Source: Hymenobacter sp. YC55 (GTDB lineage Bacteria; Bacteroidota; Bacteroidia; Cytophagales; Hymenobacteraceae). Taken from it: a stretch of DNA of 64,000 nt. Shown here piece after piece: positions 25,035-33,935 of this stretch (positions are counted from its first letter, which is position 1; each line of letters opens with the position of its first letter). Location of the stretch: positions 3,038,001-3,102,000 of the forward strand of contig NZ_JARNTX010000001.1 of NCBI RefSeq assembly GCF_029433095.1, read 5' to 3'. The notes under the pieces are model-generated. The model made no database searches and was not told where the DNA came from. It saw only the letters and a list, made by a program, of their open reading frames with translations. Position numbers and translations under genes: made by a program.

Positions 25035-25420
25035 TACACATCGAGTGACGTTAGGCCGGACGCCCGCTACACGCTTAAGAATTGCACGCATAACAGAGTG
25101 GCCGAAAGTAGGTGCCGCACAGGTTGCCACTCATCGTAGCGTAGCTCCACTAAGCAAACAAAGCCGGCTCCATAAGGAAACAGGGCGTCGAACTGCATTT
25201 GAAGTGGTTATAGAGTCTATTTCAAACGCGGAGCTTACCAGCATTACAAGCAGTTCCTGAATTCTAAGGTCTGATGGCTGCTGGCAGCGACTACCGAGCA
25301 CCGCATTCTACAGATATTTTTCACTGACAAATGCAGTGAAACCAGCAACTTGCGGCTCATGCAAACCTTGGCCGTTACGTGCAGCGGCCAGCTTTATTAT
25401 TCTTAAGCTACTCTCCCCTT
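25035..25420. other. Intergenic region, nothing identified
   Basis: 386 bp separate the lipoprotein gene and the alpha-galactosidase gene. I saw no coding frame with family-like character, no tRNA, no terminator-grade hairpin and no exact TAnnTTTG box. Confidence 0.55.
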
Positions 25421-27577
25421 ATGCGCAAACTTCTCCTGTGCTTGCTGTTTCTGCCGCTTGGCCTGACCAAGGCCGCGGCGCAATCAGTTTCCGCTCCCAT
25501 TGTTATCGAAACCAGCCATACGAGCCTGGTCTTCGCGGTGGGCGACAATAAAAAGCTCTATCAAACTTATATAGGTGCCAAGCTTGCCAATCAGCAGGAC
25601 TACAAAACCCTGCCAAACAACCACGAAGCCTACGCCCCCGCTGGCACCGACAATTTGTTTGAGCCGGCTATTCGGGTGGTGCACCCCGATGGCAACCCGT
25701 CCCTTAGTCTGGCGTTCGTGGGGGTGGAAGCCAACAAAGTGGGCGACAACGTAACTACCACCATCCGGCTGAAGGACCCGCAGTACCCGGTGGAAGTGGC
25801 GCTGCATTTTACGGCGTATTTCAAGGAAGATGTCATCAAGACGTGGACCGAAATCCGGCACCAAGAGAAGCGGCCAGTACTACTCACCAACTACGCCTCC
25901 ACTATGCTGCACTTCGATGCCGGCAACTACTGGCTCACGCAGTTTCACGGCGACTGGGCCGAAGAGGTACGCATGCAGGAAAGCCAGCTTACGAGCGGCG
26001 TGAAGGTTATCGACAGCAAGCTCGGCACGCGGGCCAACCAGTTTCAGACGCCTACTTTCTTCTTGGCCCTCAACAAGCCCGCCGACGAAGTTACCGGCGA
26101 ACTTATAGCCGGCACCCTCAGCTGGACCGGCAACTTCCGCTTTGCCTTCGAGCTGGATCAGCAGAATGCCTTGCGTATTTCAGCGGGCATCAACCCGTAC
26201 GCCTCGGAGTACACGCTGCCGGCTGGCCAGTCCTTTGTCACGCCCGAGTTTGTGTTCACCTATACCAACCAAGGCAAGGGCCAGGCCAGCCGCAACCTGC
26301 ACCGGTGGGCGCGGCAATACAGCGTGCTCGATGGCACGCAGCCCCGCCTAACACTACTCAACAACTGGGAAGCCACCTTTTTTGATTTCAACGAAGCCAA
26401 GCTCGACAACCTGATTGGTGGGGCCAGCAAGCTCGGCGTGGATTTGTTTCTGCTCGATGATGGTTGGTTCGGCAACAAATATCCCCGCAACAATGACCAA
26501 GCCGGGCTTGGCGACTGGCAGGCCAACAAAACCAAGCTCCCGAGCGGCGTGGGGCACTTAGTGCAAACCGCGCAAAAAGAAAACGTGAAGTTCGGTATCT
26601 GGCTGGAGCCCGAAATGGTGAACCCCAAGAGCGAGCTGTACGAAAAGCACCCCGACTGGATTTTGAAGCTGCCCAACCGCCCCGAACACCTGAGCCGCAA
26701 CCAACTCGTGCTCGACGTGACCAACCCCAAAGTGCAGGACTTCGTGTTCAACGTGGTAGATGAGGAGCTGTCTAAGGGCGTGGCGTACGTGAAGTGGGAC
26801 TGCAACCGCATGATGACCAACACGTACTCGCCCTACCTAGGCAAAAACCAGAGCCATGTCTTTGTCGATTATGTTCGAGGCTTGTACAAGGTGCTGGACC
26901 GGGTGCGCCAGAAGTATCCGCACGTGCCCATGATGCTGTGCTCGGGTGGCGGCGGCCGCACCGATTACGGTGGCTTGAAGTACTTCACCGAGTTTTGGGC
27001 CAGCGACAACACCGACGCTTTCGAGCGCATCTTTATTCAGTGGGGCTACTCCAACTTCTTCCCGTCGCTAACAGTGTCCAACCACGTCACCAACTGGAAC
27101 CGACAGCAGTCCATCAAGTTCCGCACCGATGTAGCTATGATGGGCAAGCTTGGCTATGACATCGAGGTGGATAAGCTGCAGCCTGAGGAACTGGCGTTCA
27201 GCCAGCAAGCCATCAAGGACTATAAGCGCCTGAGCCCGGTTATCTGGCAGGGCGACTTGTTCCGGCTCCGTTCGCCCTACGACGGCAACCAGGCGGCTCT
27301 GGTCTATGTGGACCCCACCCAACAGCAGGCGGTGCTGTTCGCCTATAACCTGCACACGCGCTACAACGAAGCGGTGCTGCCCCTAAAGCTCCAAGGCCTC
27401 GACCCTGCCCGGCGCTACCGCATCACGGAAATCAACCTAATGCCCGGCAGCAATTCTCAGTTGGCCGCCAACAACCAAACCTACTCCGGCGACTTCCTTA
27501 TGAAAGCGGGCATTCTGGTGTCGCCCGGCAACGCACCCGCCCTTACCAGCCACGTACTGGAACTGCGGGCCGAATAA
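25421..27577 (+). CDS. Alpha-galactosidase, GH36
   Basis: A 718-residue secreted glycoside hydrolase of family 36, releasing terminal alpha-galactose from oligosaccharides such as melibiose and raffinose. Signal peptide is MRKLLLCLLFLPLGLTKAAA. The nucleophile is D460 in YVKWDCNR and the acid/base is D529 in FWASDNTDAF; GIWLEPEMVNP and LDDGWFG are further family signatures. Start is the ATG at 25421; the frame reaches 25379 but only the later ATG gives a proper signal. There is no SusCD pair or sugar regulator next to it, so it is not in a classical polysaccharide-utilisation locus here. Confidence 0.95.
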   Translation: MRKLLLCLLFLPLGLTKAAAQSVSAPIVIETSHTSLVFAVGDNKKLYQTYIGAKLANQQDYKTLPNNHEAYAPAGTDNLFEPAIRVVHPDGNPSLSLAFVGVEANKVGDNVTTTIRLKDPQYPVEVALHFTAYFKEDVIKTWTEIRHQEKRPVLLTNYASTMLHFDAGNYWLTQFHGDWAEEVRMQESQLTSGVKVIDSKLGTRANQFQTPTFFLALNKPADEVTGELIAGTLSWTGNFRFAFELDQQNALRISAGINPYASEYTLPAGQSFVTPEFVFTYTNQGKGQASRNLHRWARQYSVLDGTQPRLTLLNNWEATFFDFNEAKLDNLIGGASKLGVDLFLLDDGWFGNKYPRNNDQAGLGDWQANKTKLPSGVGHLVQTAQKENVKFGIWLEPEMVNPKSELYEKHPDWILKLPNRPEHLSRNQLVLDVTNPKVQDFVFNVVDEELSKGVAYVKWDCNRMMTNTYSPYLGKNQSHVFVDYVRGLYKVLDRVRQKYPHVPMMLCSGGGGRTDYGGLKYFTEFWASDNTDAFERIFIQWGYSNFFPSLTVSNHVTNWNRQQSIKFRTDVAMMGKLGYDIEVDKLQPEELAFSQQAIKDYKRLSPVIWQGDLFRLRSPYDGNQAALVYVDPTQQQAVLFAYNLHTRYNEAVLPLKLQGLDPARRYRITEINLMPGSNSQLAANNQTYSGDFLMKAGILVSPGNAPALTSHVLELRAE

Positions 27578-27703
27578 AGAGCCAGTTACCGGTTCTGAAT
27601 TGTCTGTATCAAGAGCCTGGCGACTAGCATCTGGCAACTGGTTCGGCTTTATGCGTGCCGTTGTCGTACAAGGAAGAGTTTCTCACTTTAACTGTTCCCA
27701 ACC

Positions 27704-27940
27704 ATGGCAACCACCAAAGCACCCGCCGATACCGACCAACCGCTTGACGAACGTGCAACCAATGCCGCGCAAGGCAAGCAAGATGCCGGCGTAGTTGGCC
27801 AAAGCAGCGGCAAGCCCACGTACGGCACCGGCGGCTACGAACTAAACCTAGACGATGAAGCCGGCGACCAAGGCGGTTCCGCCAGCGCTTCTTCCTCGAC
27901 CAGCAAAGCCCCACATGAGTCGTCGGAAGACGATAAGTAA
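27704..27940 (+). CDS. Small hydrophilic Ser/Asp-rich protein
   Basis: A 78-residue protein with no hydrophobic segment: Ala/Thr/Asp/Gln-rich first half (MATTKAPADTDQPLDERATN), then Gly-rich KPTYGTGGYELNLDDEAGDQ and a Ser-rich tail ending APHESSEDDK. It looks intrinsically disordered. I do not recognise the family. A second copy of its last ten codons plus stop occurs at 30128-30160, with every difference synonymous, so the tail was under coding constraint. A strong terminator follows at 27961. Confidence 0.7.
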   Translation: MATTKAPADTDQPLDERATNAAQGKQDAGVVGQSSGKPTYGTGGYELNLDDEAGDQGGSASASSSTSKAPHESSEDDK

Positions 27941-27960
27941 ACAGCTTGAGAACCTCTGTA

Positions 27961-27998
27961 AAGCTCCTTGAAACTTCAGTTTCAAGGAGCTTTTTTGT
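27961..27998 (+). terminator. Intrinsic terminator
   Basis: A 14-bp perfect stem (27961-27974 with 27979-27992), loop TTCA, then TTTTGTTTATT. Its upper half GAAAC/GTTTC and 4-nt loop are shared with the terminator at 30191. Confidence 0.92.
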
Positions 27999-28450
27999 TT
28001 ATTATACCCCTTGTAACGCAACTTTCAAAAACACAATGCGTCCTATGGCGCCGGCAAAAACTCACCATAAATTCTTTATAACTAAAATGCTAGTTCTTTC
28101 CCATTGAAACACCAATCACTAATTTTAAATTTTGTATTATTTCAATTAGACACATAAATAAAATTATGCCTTAAGTGATGCAACTAAATGCCATCAAAAT
28201 CAACAGTACAACACATATCACTGCAAACCAATGACATACTCATTAAAATTAGTTGTATTCAGTACTAAACCAATGACGCTTGATCTTACACTCAGCAAGC
28301 TTTACTTTATTCACTATTTAACAATTTCTATAGAAACAAGGAATTAATTGCCTTTGATTCAATATGCCATTCTATGATTTTATCATTAGTTTTGAGAGAA
28401 GTTATCTGATCTAACAAAGTTCTATTGTCATATTTTTCTCTCCTTCTAAT
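27999..28450. other. AT-rich intergenic region
   Basis: About 450 bp, clearly richer in A+T than the genes on each side. No open frame of note, no inverted repeats with target duplications, and no tRNA were seen. It may carry the promoter of the serine-protease gene: TTGTCATATTTTTCTC lies 25 bp before its ATG. Confidence 0.6.
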
Positions 28451-30100
28451 ATGAAGAAACTCTTTACTCCAGTTGTCTACAGTGTGCTTCTCAGTTCCAC
28501 CTTGTTACAAGGATGCGCCACTATTATTGCGACTCCTTCGCAGACTGTGAAGGTAGTAGGGCAACCTGCCGGTAGCACTATTTACATCAACGATAAAGAA
28601 GTAAAAGCCAAACCGATTGCGGGTAGCTCTGATGTTAAGATCAAGGTACGGCGCAAGAAGAGCTCTGAAATTAAGATCAAGCACGATGGCTATAAGGACT
28701 ACTCTGAAGTTGTATATCCAGACAAAAAGAATGCTTTAGTCTATTTAAACTGGTTGCCGGTTGCGGGTACATTTTACGGTATTGGAGCTTCCAGCGTCGA
28801 AGGGCAGGTAAGCCCAGTGATAGGCTATGGCTGGATAGCTGGAATTGGCGGTTTTATTGTCGACCGTGCTACTGGTTCTGCAATGCAGCTCAACAAAAGT
28901 GAAATAAAGCCGGATATGATGCGCTTGCCGAAGGCTGTTGCGGGCAGCCAAACGGTGCAATGTGGGCCGGTAAATGTGCGCATAAAAGGCGGCGACAAGA
29001 TGGGGAATTTTATCATTCGCAAAAATCCCACAGAGATTCTCTATTTCGGTAAATCACTCGATGTCGATGCCGAGCATTTGAAGAGCAACGTGAATAGCAC
29101 GTTGAAAGATTTAGGTTATAGCGTACCGACTACCGAAGGCAAAAGCGTATTCACAACTGGTGTTAATTCGCGCTACACCCTGCAAGGCGAGATGCGAGAC
29201 ATTAAGTACGACATTCATGCTACGCACGAATATGAATCTCGGGCTCGCTTCGAAACCCACTGCACGGTAGAAGTAACTTGGAAATTGGTTAATCAAAACC
29301 GTCAGACTGTGCTTGAGCATAAAGCGAGTGGTTCAAGCATCAAGTTTGAAAAAGGCGGCAGCGCCGCTTTCGAAGACGCTTTCGAAAATTCCCTCTACAC
29401 GTTTCTATCCAACAAAGAAGTTACCGCCGCTCTCGCGAAGCCAACCGGGGTAACCGCCAGCACTAGTACTAACAGCAACTTGGCTGAGGAAGAAAAACTA
29501 GCACCAATTGCAATGCGCCGGGCCGCTCCTCTCAAGCCGGTAGGTGACAACGGCGTTAGCGCCGCCGCACGTTGCGTGGTAACAGTTGAAACTACTGACG
29601 GACACGGTAGTGGTTGTGTTATTTCCTCTGATGGGTACCTCATTACCAACGCACACGTTGTGGGTGATGAAGAAACAGTGAAAATTCATATGGCAGACGG
29701 CATTGAAGCCAAAGGCAAAGTGGTCCGGGTAAATGCTAACATGGACTTGGCATTGGTGAAAGTGGATGTTGATGGGCTGTCAGCTTTCCAACTACCAAGC
29801 GCCGCCAGCACGGATTTAGGGGCCGATGTGTTTGCCATTGGGACACCAGCCGATAAAGAACTAGGCCAGAGTATCACGAAGGGAATCATCAGCGGACGCC
29901 GCAAAATTGAAGGTCACGCCTTCTTGCAAACGGATGTGAGCATTAATGGTGGCAACAGCGGTGGCGCCTTGGTTGCACGCTCGGGCCAACTAGTAGGCAT
30001 TGTCAATGCTAAGCTCGTGGGTCGTGGCATCGAGGGCATTGGCTTTGCCATTCCGGCCGAACAAGTTAGTGAGGCACTTCAGCTAAAATTTGTTGACTAA
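28451..30100 (+). CDS. Lipoprotein with PEGA-like N-domain and trypsin-like serine protease
   Basis: A 549-residue protein. Residues 1-22 are a lipoprotein signal (SSTLLQGCATI). Residues 35-100 look like a PEGA domain (GQPAGSTIYINDKEVKAKP ... HDGYKDYSEVVY). Hydrophobic segments YLNWLPVAGTFYGIG and GYGWIAGIGGFI follow, as in DUF-type surface lipoproteins. The C-terminal 190 residues are an S1C-like trypsin domain with His in TNAHVVGDE, Asp in NMDLALVKV and Ser in GGNSGGALV. There is no PDZ domain, unlike DegP/HtrA. Codon use is closer to average at the C-terminus, but the upstream region is AT-rich. The substrate is unknown. Confidence 0.88.
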   Translation: MKKLFTPVVYSVLLSSTLLQGCATIIATPSQTVKVVGQPAGSTIYINDKEVKAKPIAGSSDVKIKVRRKKSSEIKIKHDGYKDYSEVVYPDKKNALVYLNWLPVAGTFYGIGASSVEGQVSPVIGYGWIAGIGGFIVDRATGSAMQLNKSEIKPDMMRLPKAVAGSQTVQCGPVNVRIKGGDKMGNFIIRKNPTEILYFGKSLDVDAEHLKSNVNSTLKDLGYSVPTTEGKSVFTTGVNSRYTLQGEMRDIKYDIHATHEYESRARFETHCTVEVTWKLVNQNRQTVLEHKASGSSIKFEKGGSAAFEDAFENSLYTFLSNKEVTAALAKPTGVTASTSTNSNLAEEEKLAPIAMRRAAPLKPVGDNGVSAAARCVVTVETTDGHGSGCVISSDGYLITNAHVVGDEETVKIHMADGIEAKGKVVRVNANMDLALVKVDVDGLSAFQLPSAASTDLGADVFAIGTPADKELGQSITKGIISGRRKIEGHAFLQTDVSINGGNSGGALVARSGQLVGIVNAKLVGRGIEGIGFAIPAEQVSEALQLKFVD

Positions 30101-30118
30101 CTGCTGTTAGATCAACCA

Positions 30119-30160
30119 ATGCTTTTGGCCCCACACGAGTCGTCGGAAGACGATAAATAG
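30119..30160 (+). pseudogene. Relic of a paralogue of the small Ser/Asp-rich gene
   Basis: Codons 30128-30160 encode APHESSEDDK and a stop, the same as the C-terminus encoded at 27908-27940. Differences from the first copy are CAC for CAT, AAA for AAG and TAG for TAA, all silent. An in-frame ATG at 30119 gives a 13-codon micro-frame. This is best read as the surviving end of a second copy of the gene. Confidence 0.75.
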
Positions 30161-30190
30161 AGTACGCTACTCAAGCACGAATGCAACCAA

Positions 30191-30228
30191 AAGCAGCGCG
30201 AAACTTAGGTTTCGCGCTGCTTCTTTTT
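30191..30228 (+). terminator. Intrinsic terminator
   Basis: A 14-bp perfect stem (30191-30204 with 30209-30222), loop TTAG, then CTTTTTT. It serves the serine-protease gene and converges on the ketopantoate reductase gene. Confidence 0.92.
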
Positions 30229-30236
30229 TGGGGTGT

Positions 30237-31193
30237 TTAGCTGCTGATCTTTTGCAGTTGGCTTTCTTTTATTTCCTCGTAAATCTTACGGGTTTCCTTG
30301 ACCTCAACATCGAGAGCTTCGCCATAGGTCAGGATGGCGCCGGCGAATAGCTCCAGTTCGGTATGGACCTTGCTGGAATTGACGTCCAGTTGCAGGGAAG
30401 TGGGCGTATGATACGGGAAAGACCGAGCCTTCTGGAAGGTTTGGTTGATGATGTCGGTGGGCAGCGCAATGCCTTTTTCGTGGGCAATAGCTTGTATTTC
30501 CTGCATGATGGCGTGGGCCCGCTCATGTAGGGCGGGCTCTTCCTCCACCTGCCCAATCGACTTGTTGTAGCGCGCCGATACCAGCCCGAAGCTGGCGATA
30601 AAGAAGAATTTCGTCCAGATAGCGGGAAAGGCATCCGGCTGATACTCGATGGCAATGCCAGCATCAGCCAGGAGGTTAACCAAATCCTGCGGCTGATAGG
30701 CTGGCCGCTGCGGATCTTGGCCGACAATGATTCTACCCGGGTTGCCTTTGTGCTCTACCACACCCTTTTCTTTGATGTGCGAGGCGACGTACACGCAGGC
30801 GGGCAGCACAATAGCCGTCGGGATATTGCGCCGGATTCGGTCGTAGATGTCCACGCCGTTCATGAGCGGCAGCAGCACTACGTTGTCGTGCAGCTTTGGC
30901 TTTAGCTCGGTGCACACCTTCTCCAAGTCGTATTCTTTCACGCAGATAACTATTACATCGGCATCTGCTAGCTCTGCAACGGTTTCCAGCAACTTTGTCG
31001 GATGGGTTACGCTGTTGGGATGCTCGGGCGAAAGCAGCGTCAATCCGTGTTCTTTCACGGCGTTGTAGGTGGCGCCGCGGGCTACGAAGGTGATGTTGAC
31101 GGCAGGATCAGGAGCATAAAACTGCGCCAGCTTAAATCCGAAATACCCGCCAACTCCCCCAAGTCCGACAATAGCCAGTTCTGTTGTTTTCAT
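30237..31193 (-). CDS. Ketopantoate reductase family protein
   Basis: A 318-residue oxidoreductase of the ApbA/PanE family, which reduces 2-dehydropantoate to pantoate with NADPH in vitamin B5 synthesis. The Rossmann motif AIVGLGGVGGYFG is at the N-terminus. The catalytic lysine lies in FPAIWTKFFF, and the C-terminal TELELFAG motif is present. The segment after the lysine (FFFIASFGLVSA) lacks the conserved Asn of KLxxN in typical PanE, so the substrate might be another 2-oxo acid. Start is the ATG at 31193; a GTG at 31202 is in frame. It is not next to other pantothenate genes here. Confidence 0.85.
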   Translation of the reverse strand: MKTTELAIVGLGGVGGYFGFKLAQFYAPDPAVNITFVARGATYNAVKEHGLTLLSPEHPNSVTHPTKLLETVAELADADVIVICVKEYDLEKVCTELKPKLHDNVVLLPLMNGVDIYDRIRRNIPTAIVLPACVYVASHIKEKGVVEHKGNPGRIIVGQDPQRPAYQPQDLVNLLADAGIAIEYQPDAFPAIWTKFFFIASFGLVSARYNKSIGQVEEEPALHERAHAIMQEIQAIAHEKGIALPTDIINQTFQKARSFPYHTPTSLQLDVNSSKVHTELELFAGAILTYGEALDVEVKETRKIYEEIKESQLQKISS

Positions 31194-31247
31194 CTTTTGC
31201 ACTGCTCGGGTGGAAAGTAATTAGGAATTACTGGTGCGAGATACAAA

Positions 31248-31278
31248 AAAGCCTCCCGAATTAAGTTCGGGAGGCTTT
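31248..31278 (-). terminator. Terminator of the amidase gene
   Basis: A 13-bp perfect stem (31248-31260 with 31266-31278), loop TTAAG. On the minus strand it ends in TTTTTTG, downstream of the amidase stop. Confidence 0.9.
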
Positions 31279-31293
31279 CTGATGGCAGGTTCT

Positions 31294-32928
31294 TTACCCC
31301 ACAAACGGTGGCTGAAACTGAGGCGCAATTCGTTTTTTCGAAGCTTGCTCGTAGGCATACGCCACAGTCAGCAGCGGGCCCTCGGTGTACGCACCACTCA
31401 CAAACGACAAGCCCACGGGCAGCCCATTAACGGCACCCATCGGGACGGTGATGTGCGGGTAGCCCGCCATAGCCGCCGGCGACGACGAACCAGGTCCGCC
31501 GCCCGCATCCCCGTTGATTAAGTCGATAACGCGGGCCGGGCCGGTGGTGATGCCCACAATGGCGTCGAGCTTGTTGGAACTGATGGCGGCATCCAGAATC
31601 TGCCGGGCACCGAGGTGCGACTTGCGCAGGGCCGCTTGGTACTTGGGGCTGTTCAGGTCTTCCAGCTTTTGCGAGGCTTCCAAGATTTCCTGCTGAAAGA
31701 AGGGCATAGCCTTCGGTTTGTTCTGGGTGTTGAAGGCAATGACGTCGGCCAGCGTTTTGACGGGCGTGTTGGCCGTGGCCAGATACTTGTTTACGCCGTC
31801 TTTGAACTCGTAGAGCAGCACGTCGTATTCGGCTTCGCCGAGGGCGTCGCAGGGCTTGTCTACCTCCACTTCTACCACCGTGGCACCTTGGGCTTTGAGT
31901 AGCTCCACGGCCTGCTTGAACAGCGGTATAGCGCCGGAAGCACCTTCCAGATGCCGCTTTTCAATCCCGATTCGCTTGCCTTTGAGCCCATTGGCGTCCA
32001 AAAACTTGGTGTAGTCGGGCTGAATCTTGCCGGTGTTTTCCTTGGTCACGGCATCGGTGGGGTCTTGGCCAGCCAGGGCGCCGAGCAGAATGGCCGCGTC
32101 GCGGACGTTGCGGGCCATGGGGCCGGCAGTGTCTTGCGTGGCGGAAATTGGGATGATACCGCTCCGGCTCAGCAGCCCCACGGTCGGCTTGATGCCCACC
32201 AGCCCGCAGCACGACGACGGCGACACAATAGAGCCATCCGTTTCGGTGCCGATGGCCACGGCGCACAAGTTGGCCGATACCGCAGTGCCCGAGCCGGCGC
32301 TGGACCCGCTGGGTGTACGGTCGAGGATGTACGGGTTCTTGGTTTGACCGCCGCGGCTGCTCCAGCCGCTAGTAGAGCGAGTCGAGCGGAAGTTGGCCCA
32401 TTCGCTTAGGTTGGTTTTGCCGAGCAACACCGCGCCCGCAGCCCGCAGTTGCTTCACGATAAAGGCATCTTGCGCAGCCTTGTGGCCAGCCAACGCCAAG
32501 GAGCCCGCCGTGGTTTGCTGCTTGTCGCCGGTGTCGATGTTGTCTTTGATGAGCACCGGAATACCGTGCAGCGGACCGCGCACTTTGCCGGCTTTGCGCT
32601 CTTTATCGAGTTCGTCGGCAATGGTCAGCGCATCGGGGTTGACCTCGATAACGGAGTTGAGTTTCGGGCCCGCTTTGTCGAGGGCGTCGATGCGCTTCAG
32701 GTACAGTTCGGTGAGGGAACGGGCCGTGTGCTGACCGTTGGCCATTTTCTCTTGCAGCCCGGTGATGGTAGCTTCGTTGAGCTCGAACGAATCAGGAGTT
32801 GCTGCTGCCTCGCCGGCCGTACCGGCTGCGGGCTTGGTATTGGCCTCGGTGGTGCAGGCGGTGGTGCCCAACGTAGTAAGTGCAAAACCGGCCAAAGAAC
32901 CGTTCCGCAGGAAAAGCCTTCTGTTCAT
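31294..32928 (-). CDS. Amidase (amidase signature family), exported
   Basis: A 544-residue amidase-signature hydrolase. The N-terminus MNRRLFLRNGSLAGFAL resembles a twin-arginine signal, followed by a lipobox-like TTLGTTAC, so the enzyme is probably exported and lipidated. The Ser-Ser-Lys triad is K128 (PVLIKDNIDTG), S209 (RTPSGSSAGSG) and S233 (GTETDGSIV). Exported relatives hydrolyse peptide amides (Pam of Stenotrophomonas) or aryl amides. No transport or amino-acid genes adjoin it. A separate terminator ends it, and the ketopantoate reductase gene follows downstream on the same strand. Confidence 0.94.
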   Translation of the reverse strand: MNRRLFLRNGSLAGFALTTLGTTACTTEANTKPAAGTAGEAAATPDSFELNEATITGLQEKMANGQHTARSLTELYLKRIDALDKAGPKLNSVIEVNPDALTIADELDKERKAGKVRGPLHGIPVLIKDNIDTGDKQQTTAGSLALAGHKAAQDAFIVKQLRAAGAVLLGKTNLSEWANFRSTRSTSGWSSRGGQTKNPYILDRTPSGSSAGSGTAVSANLCAVAIGTETDGSIVSPSSCCGLVGIKPTVGLLSRSGIIPISATQDTAGPMARNVRDAAILLGALAGQDPTDAVTKENTGKIQPDYTKFLDANGLKGKRIGIEKRHLEGASGAIPLFKQAVELLKAQGATVVEVEVDKPCDALGEAEYDVLLYEFKDGVNKYLATANTPVKTLADVIAFNTQNKPKAMPFFQQEILEASQKLEDLNSPKYQAALRKSHLGARQILDAAISSNKLDAIVGITTGPARVIDLINGDAGGGPGSSSPAAMAGYPHITVPMGAVNGLPVGLSFVSGAYTEGPLLTVAYAYEQASKKRIAPQFQPPFVG

Positions 32929-32971
32929 TAGTATGAGTAAGTCGTTTTTGCTGTAAGATAGAACGCCAGTG

Positions 32972-33643
32972 CTACTTCTCTTGCCTTATCCGCAAACTAT
33001 CCTCCCGATGGGTGGGCACCGAAATAAGCTTGCGGAGTTTGCCAGCCGCAGAAATGCGGGCACCGGTGAGCAAGTGGCCGTACACAGCGCCGGTATCTAT
33101 GTTCAGGGAGTTGGACTCCTTATCAATTGTTGGCGCGTAGTCGAGGATGGGGGTATGGCCAATGACTTGCAATTTGCCGATGTTGCGGAGTGGCCCCCGG
33201 TACCAGAGCACGCTGTCGGAGCTTTCTTCGTCGAAGGGGTCGAGGGTATCCGAGATGCCGGCGTGGCTGGCGAAAACATGGTCGTTTTCCCAAAACAACG
33301 GCCGTTGCTTGATCCAGGCTAAGTGCGGCGCCAGCAAATCGGGTTGCGCGTCGTACTGGTCGATGGTTAAGGAGCCGCCCCATTCCGGCCAAGAGGTCGG
33401 AATGTCATCGGGGCTGTAGAAGTCCAGCATGCCGGCTTCGTGGTTGCCTTTCAGAAATACCGCTTGCTCGGGATACTTTTCGCTGAGTTCCATCGCCAAG
33501 GCTACGCATTCGGGCGCGAAGTTGCCGCGGTCCATTAGGTCGCCGAGCTGAATCAGGCGTTCTTTTTTGGGCCGCCAGTGTTGCAGCAGCTCCAAAAAGG
33601 TGTGGTAGCACCCGTGTACATCACCAACAACAAATAAATCCAT
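32972..33643 (-). CDS. PPP-type metallophosphoesterase (paralogue)
   Basis: A 223-residue PPP-type phosphoesterase closely related to the protein encoded at 5437-6090: same GDVHGCYHTF start, GDLMDRGNFAPECVALAMEL against GDLVDRGNFAPECIALAMEL, KGNHEAGM, a SHAGI segment and VIGHTP. All metal-ligand motifs are intact, so both copies should be active. I chose the ATG at 33643; a TTG two codons upstream is also in frame. The substrate (phosphoprotein, Ap4A or another nucleotide) is not known. The gene is monocistronic, with the DUF2256 gene upstream on the same strand. Confidence 0.9.
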   Translation of the reverse strand: MDLFVVGDVHGCYHTFLELLQHWRPKKERLIQLGDLMDRGNFAPECVALAMELSEKYPEQAVFLKGNHEAGMLDFYSPDDIPTSWPEWGGSLTIDQYDAQPDLLAPHLAWIKQRPLFWENDHVFASHAGISDTLDPFDEESSDSVLWYRGPLRNIGKLQVIGHTPILDYAPTIDKESNSLNIDTGAVYGHLLTGARISAAGKLRKLISVPTHREDSLRIRQEK

Positions 33644-33767
33644 AGCCAAAGGAAGTAAGCGTTTGGCCGCCTACTCGTAACTGCAATATCAGCTATGGGT
33701 GCTCCTGAAGCTACAGCGCACGTCAATAAATTGGCGTGAGAGGCCAAAAGCAGCTTTTCTTTACCGT

Positions 33768-33935
33768 TTATGCAGTAGTACCCGCTTTGGGCTTGTTGCG
33801 CTGGCACTTCTCGCCGCAGTACTTCACCTCGTCCCAAGAGTTGCGCCACTTCTTGCGGTACTCGAAAGGCCGGCCGCAGGTAAGGCAGATTTTGGTTGGC
33901 AGGTTTCCTTTAGTGAGTTTGGCAGGAATGGGCAT
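33768..33935 (-). CDS. DUF2256 domain-containing protein
   Basis: A 55-residue protein, MPIPAKLTKGNLPTKICLTC followed by GRPFEYRKKWRNSWDEVKYC and GEKCQRNKPK, matching the DUF2256 family. Four cysteines in two CxxC/CxxxC pairs likely bind zinc. The ATG at 33935 and stop at 33768-33770 define it. The function is unknown; in many bacteria the gene neighbours photolyase/cryptochrome-type or DNA-repair genes, but no such gene is next to it here. It was readily recognisable by its sequence and lies upstream of the phosphoesterase gene on the same strand. Confidence 0.88.
   Translation of the reverse strand: MPIPAKLTKGNLPTKICLTCGRPFEYRKKWRNSWDEVKYCGEKCQRNKPKAGTTA

Noticed and set aside
25060..25140. 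A possible tRNA-like fold in the 25-kb gap
   Set aside because: The stretch AGAGTGGCCGAAAG resembles a serine/leucine tRNA D-arm but there is no matching anticodon stem, T-loop GTTCGANTC or acceptor stem.
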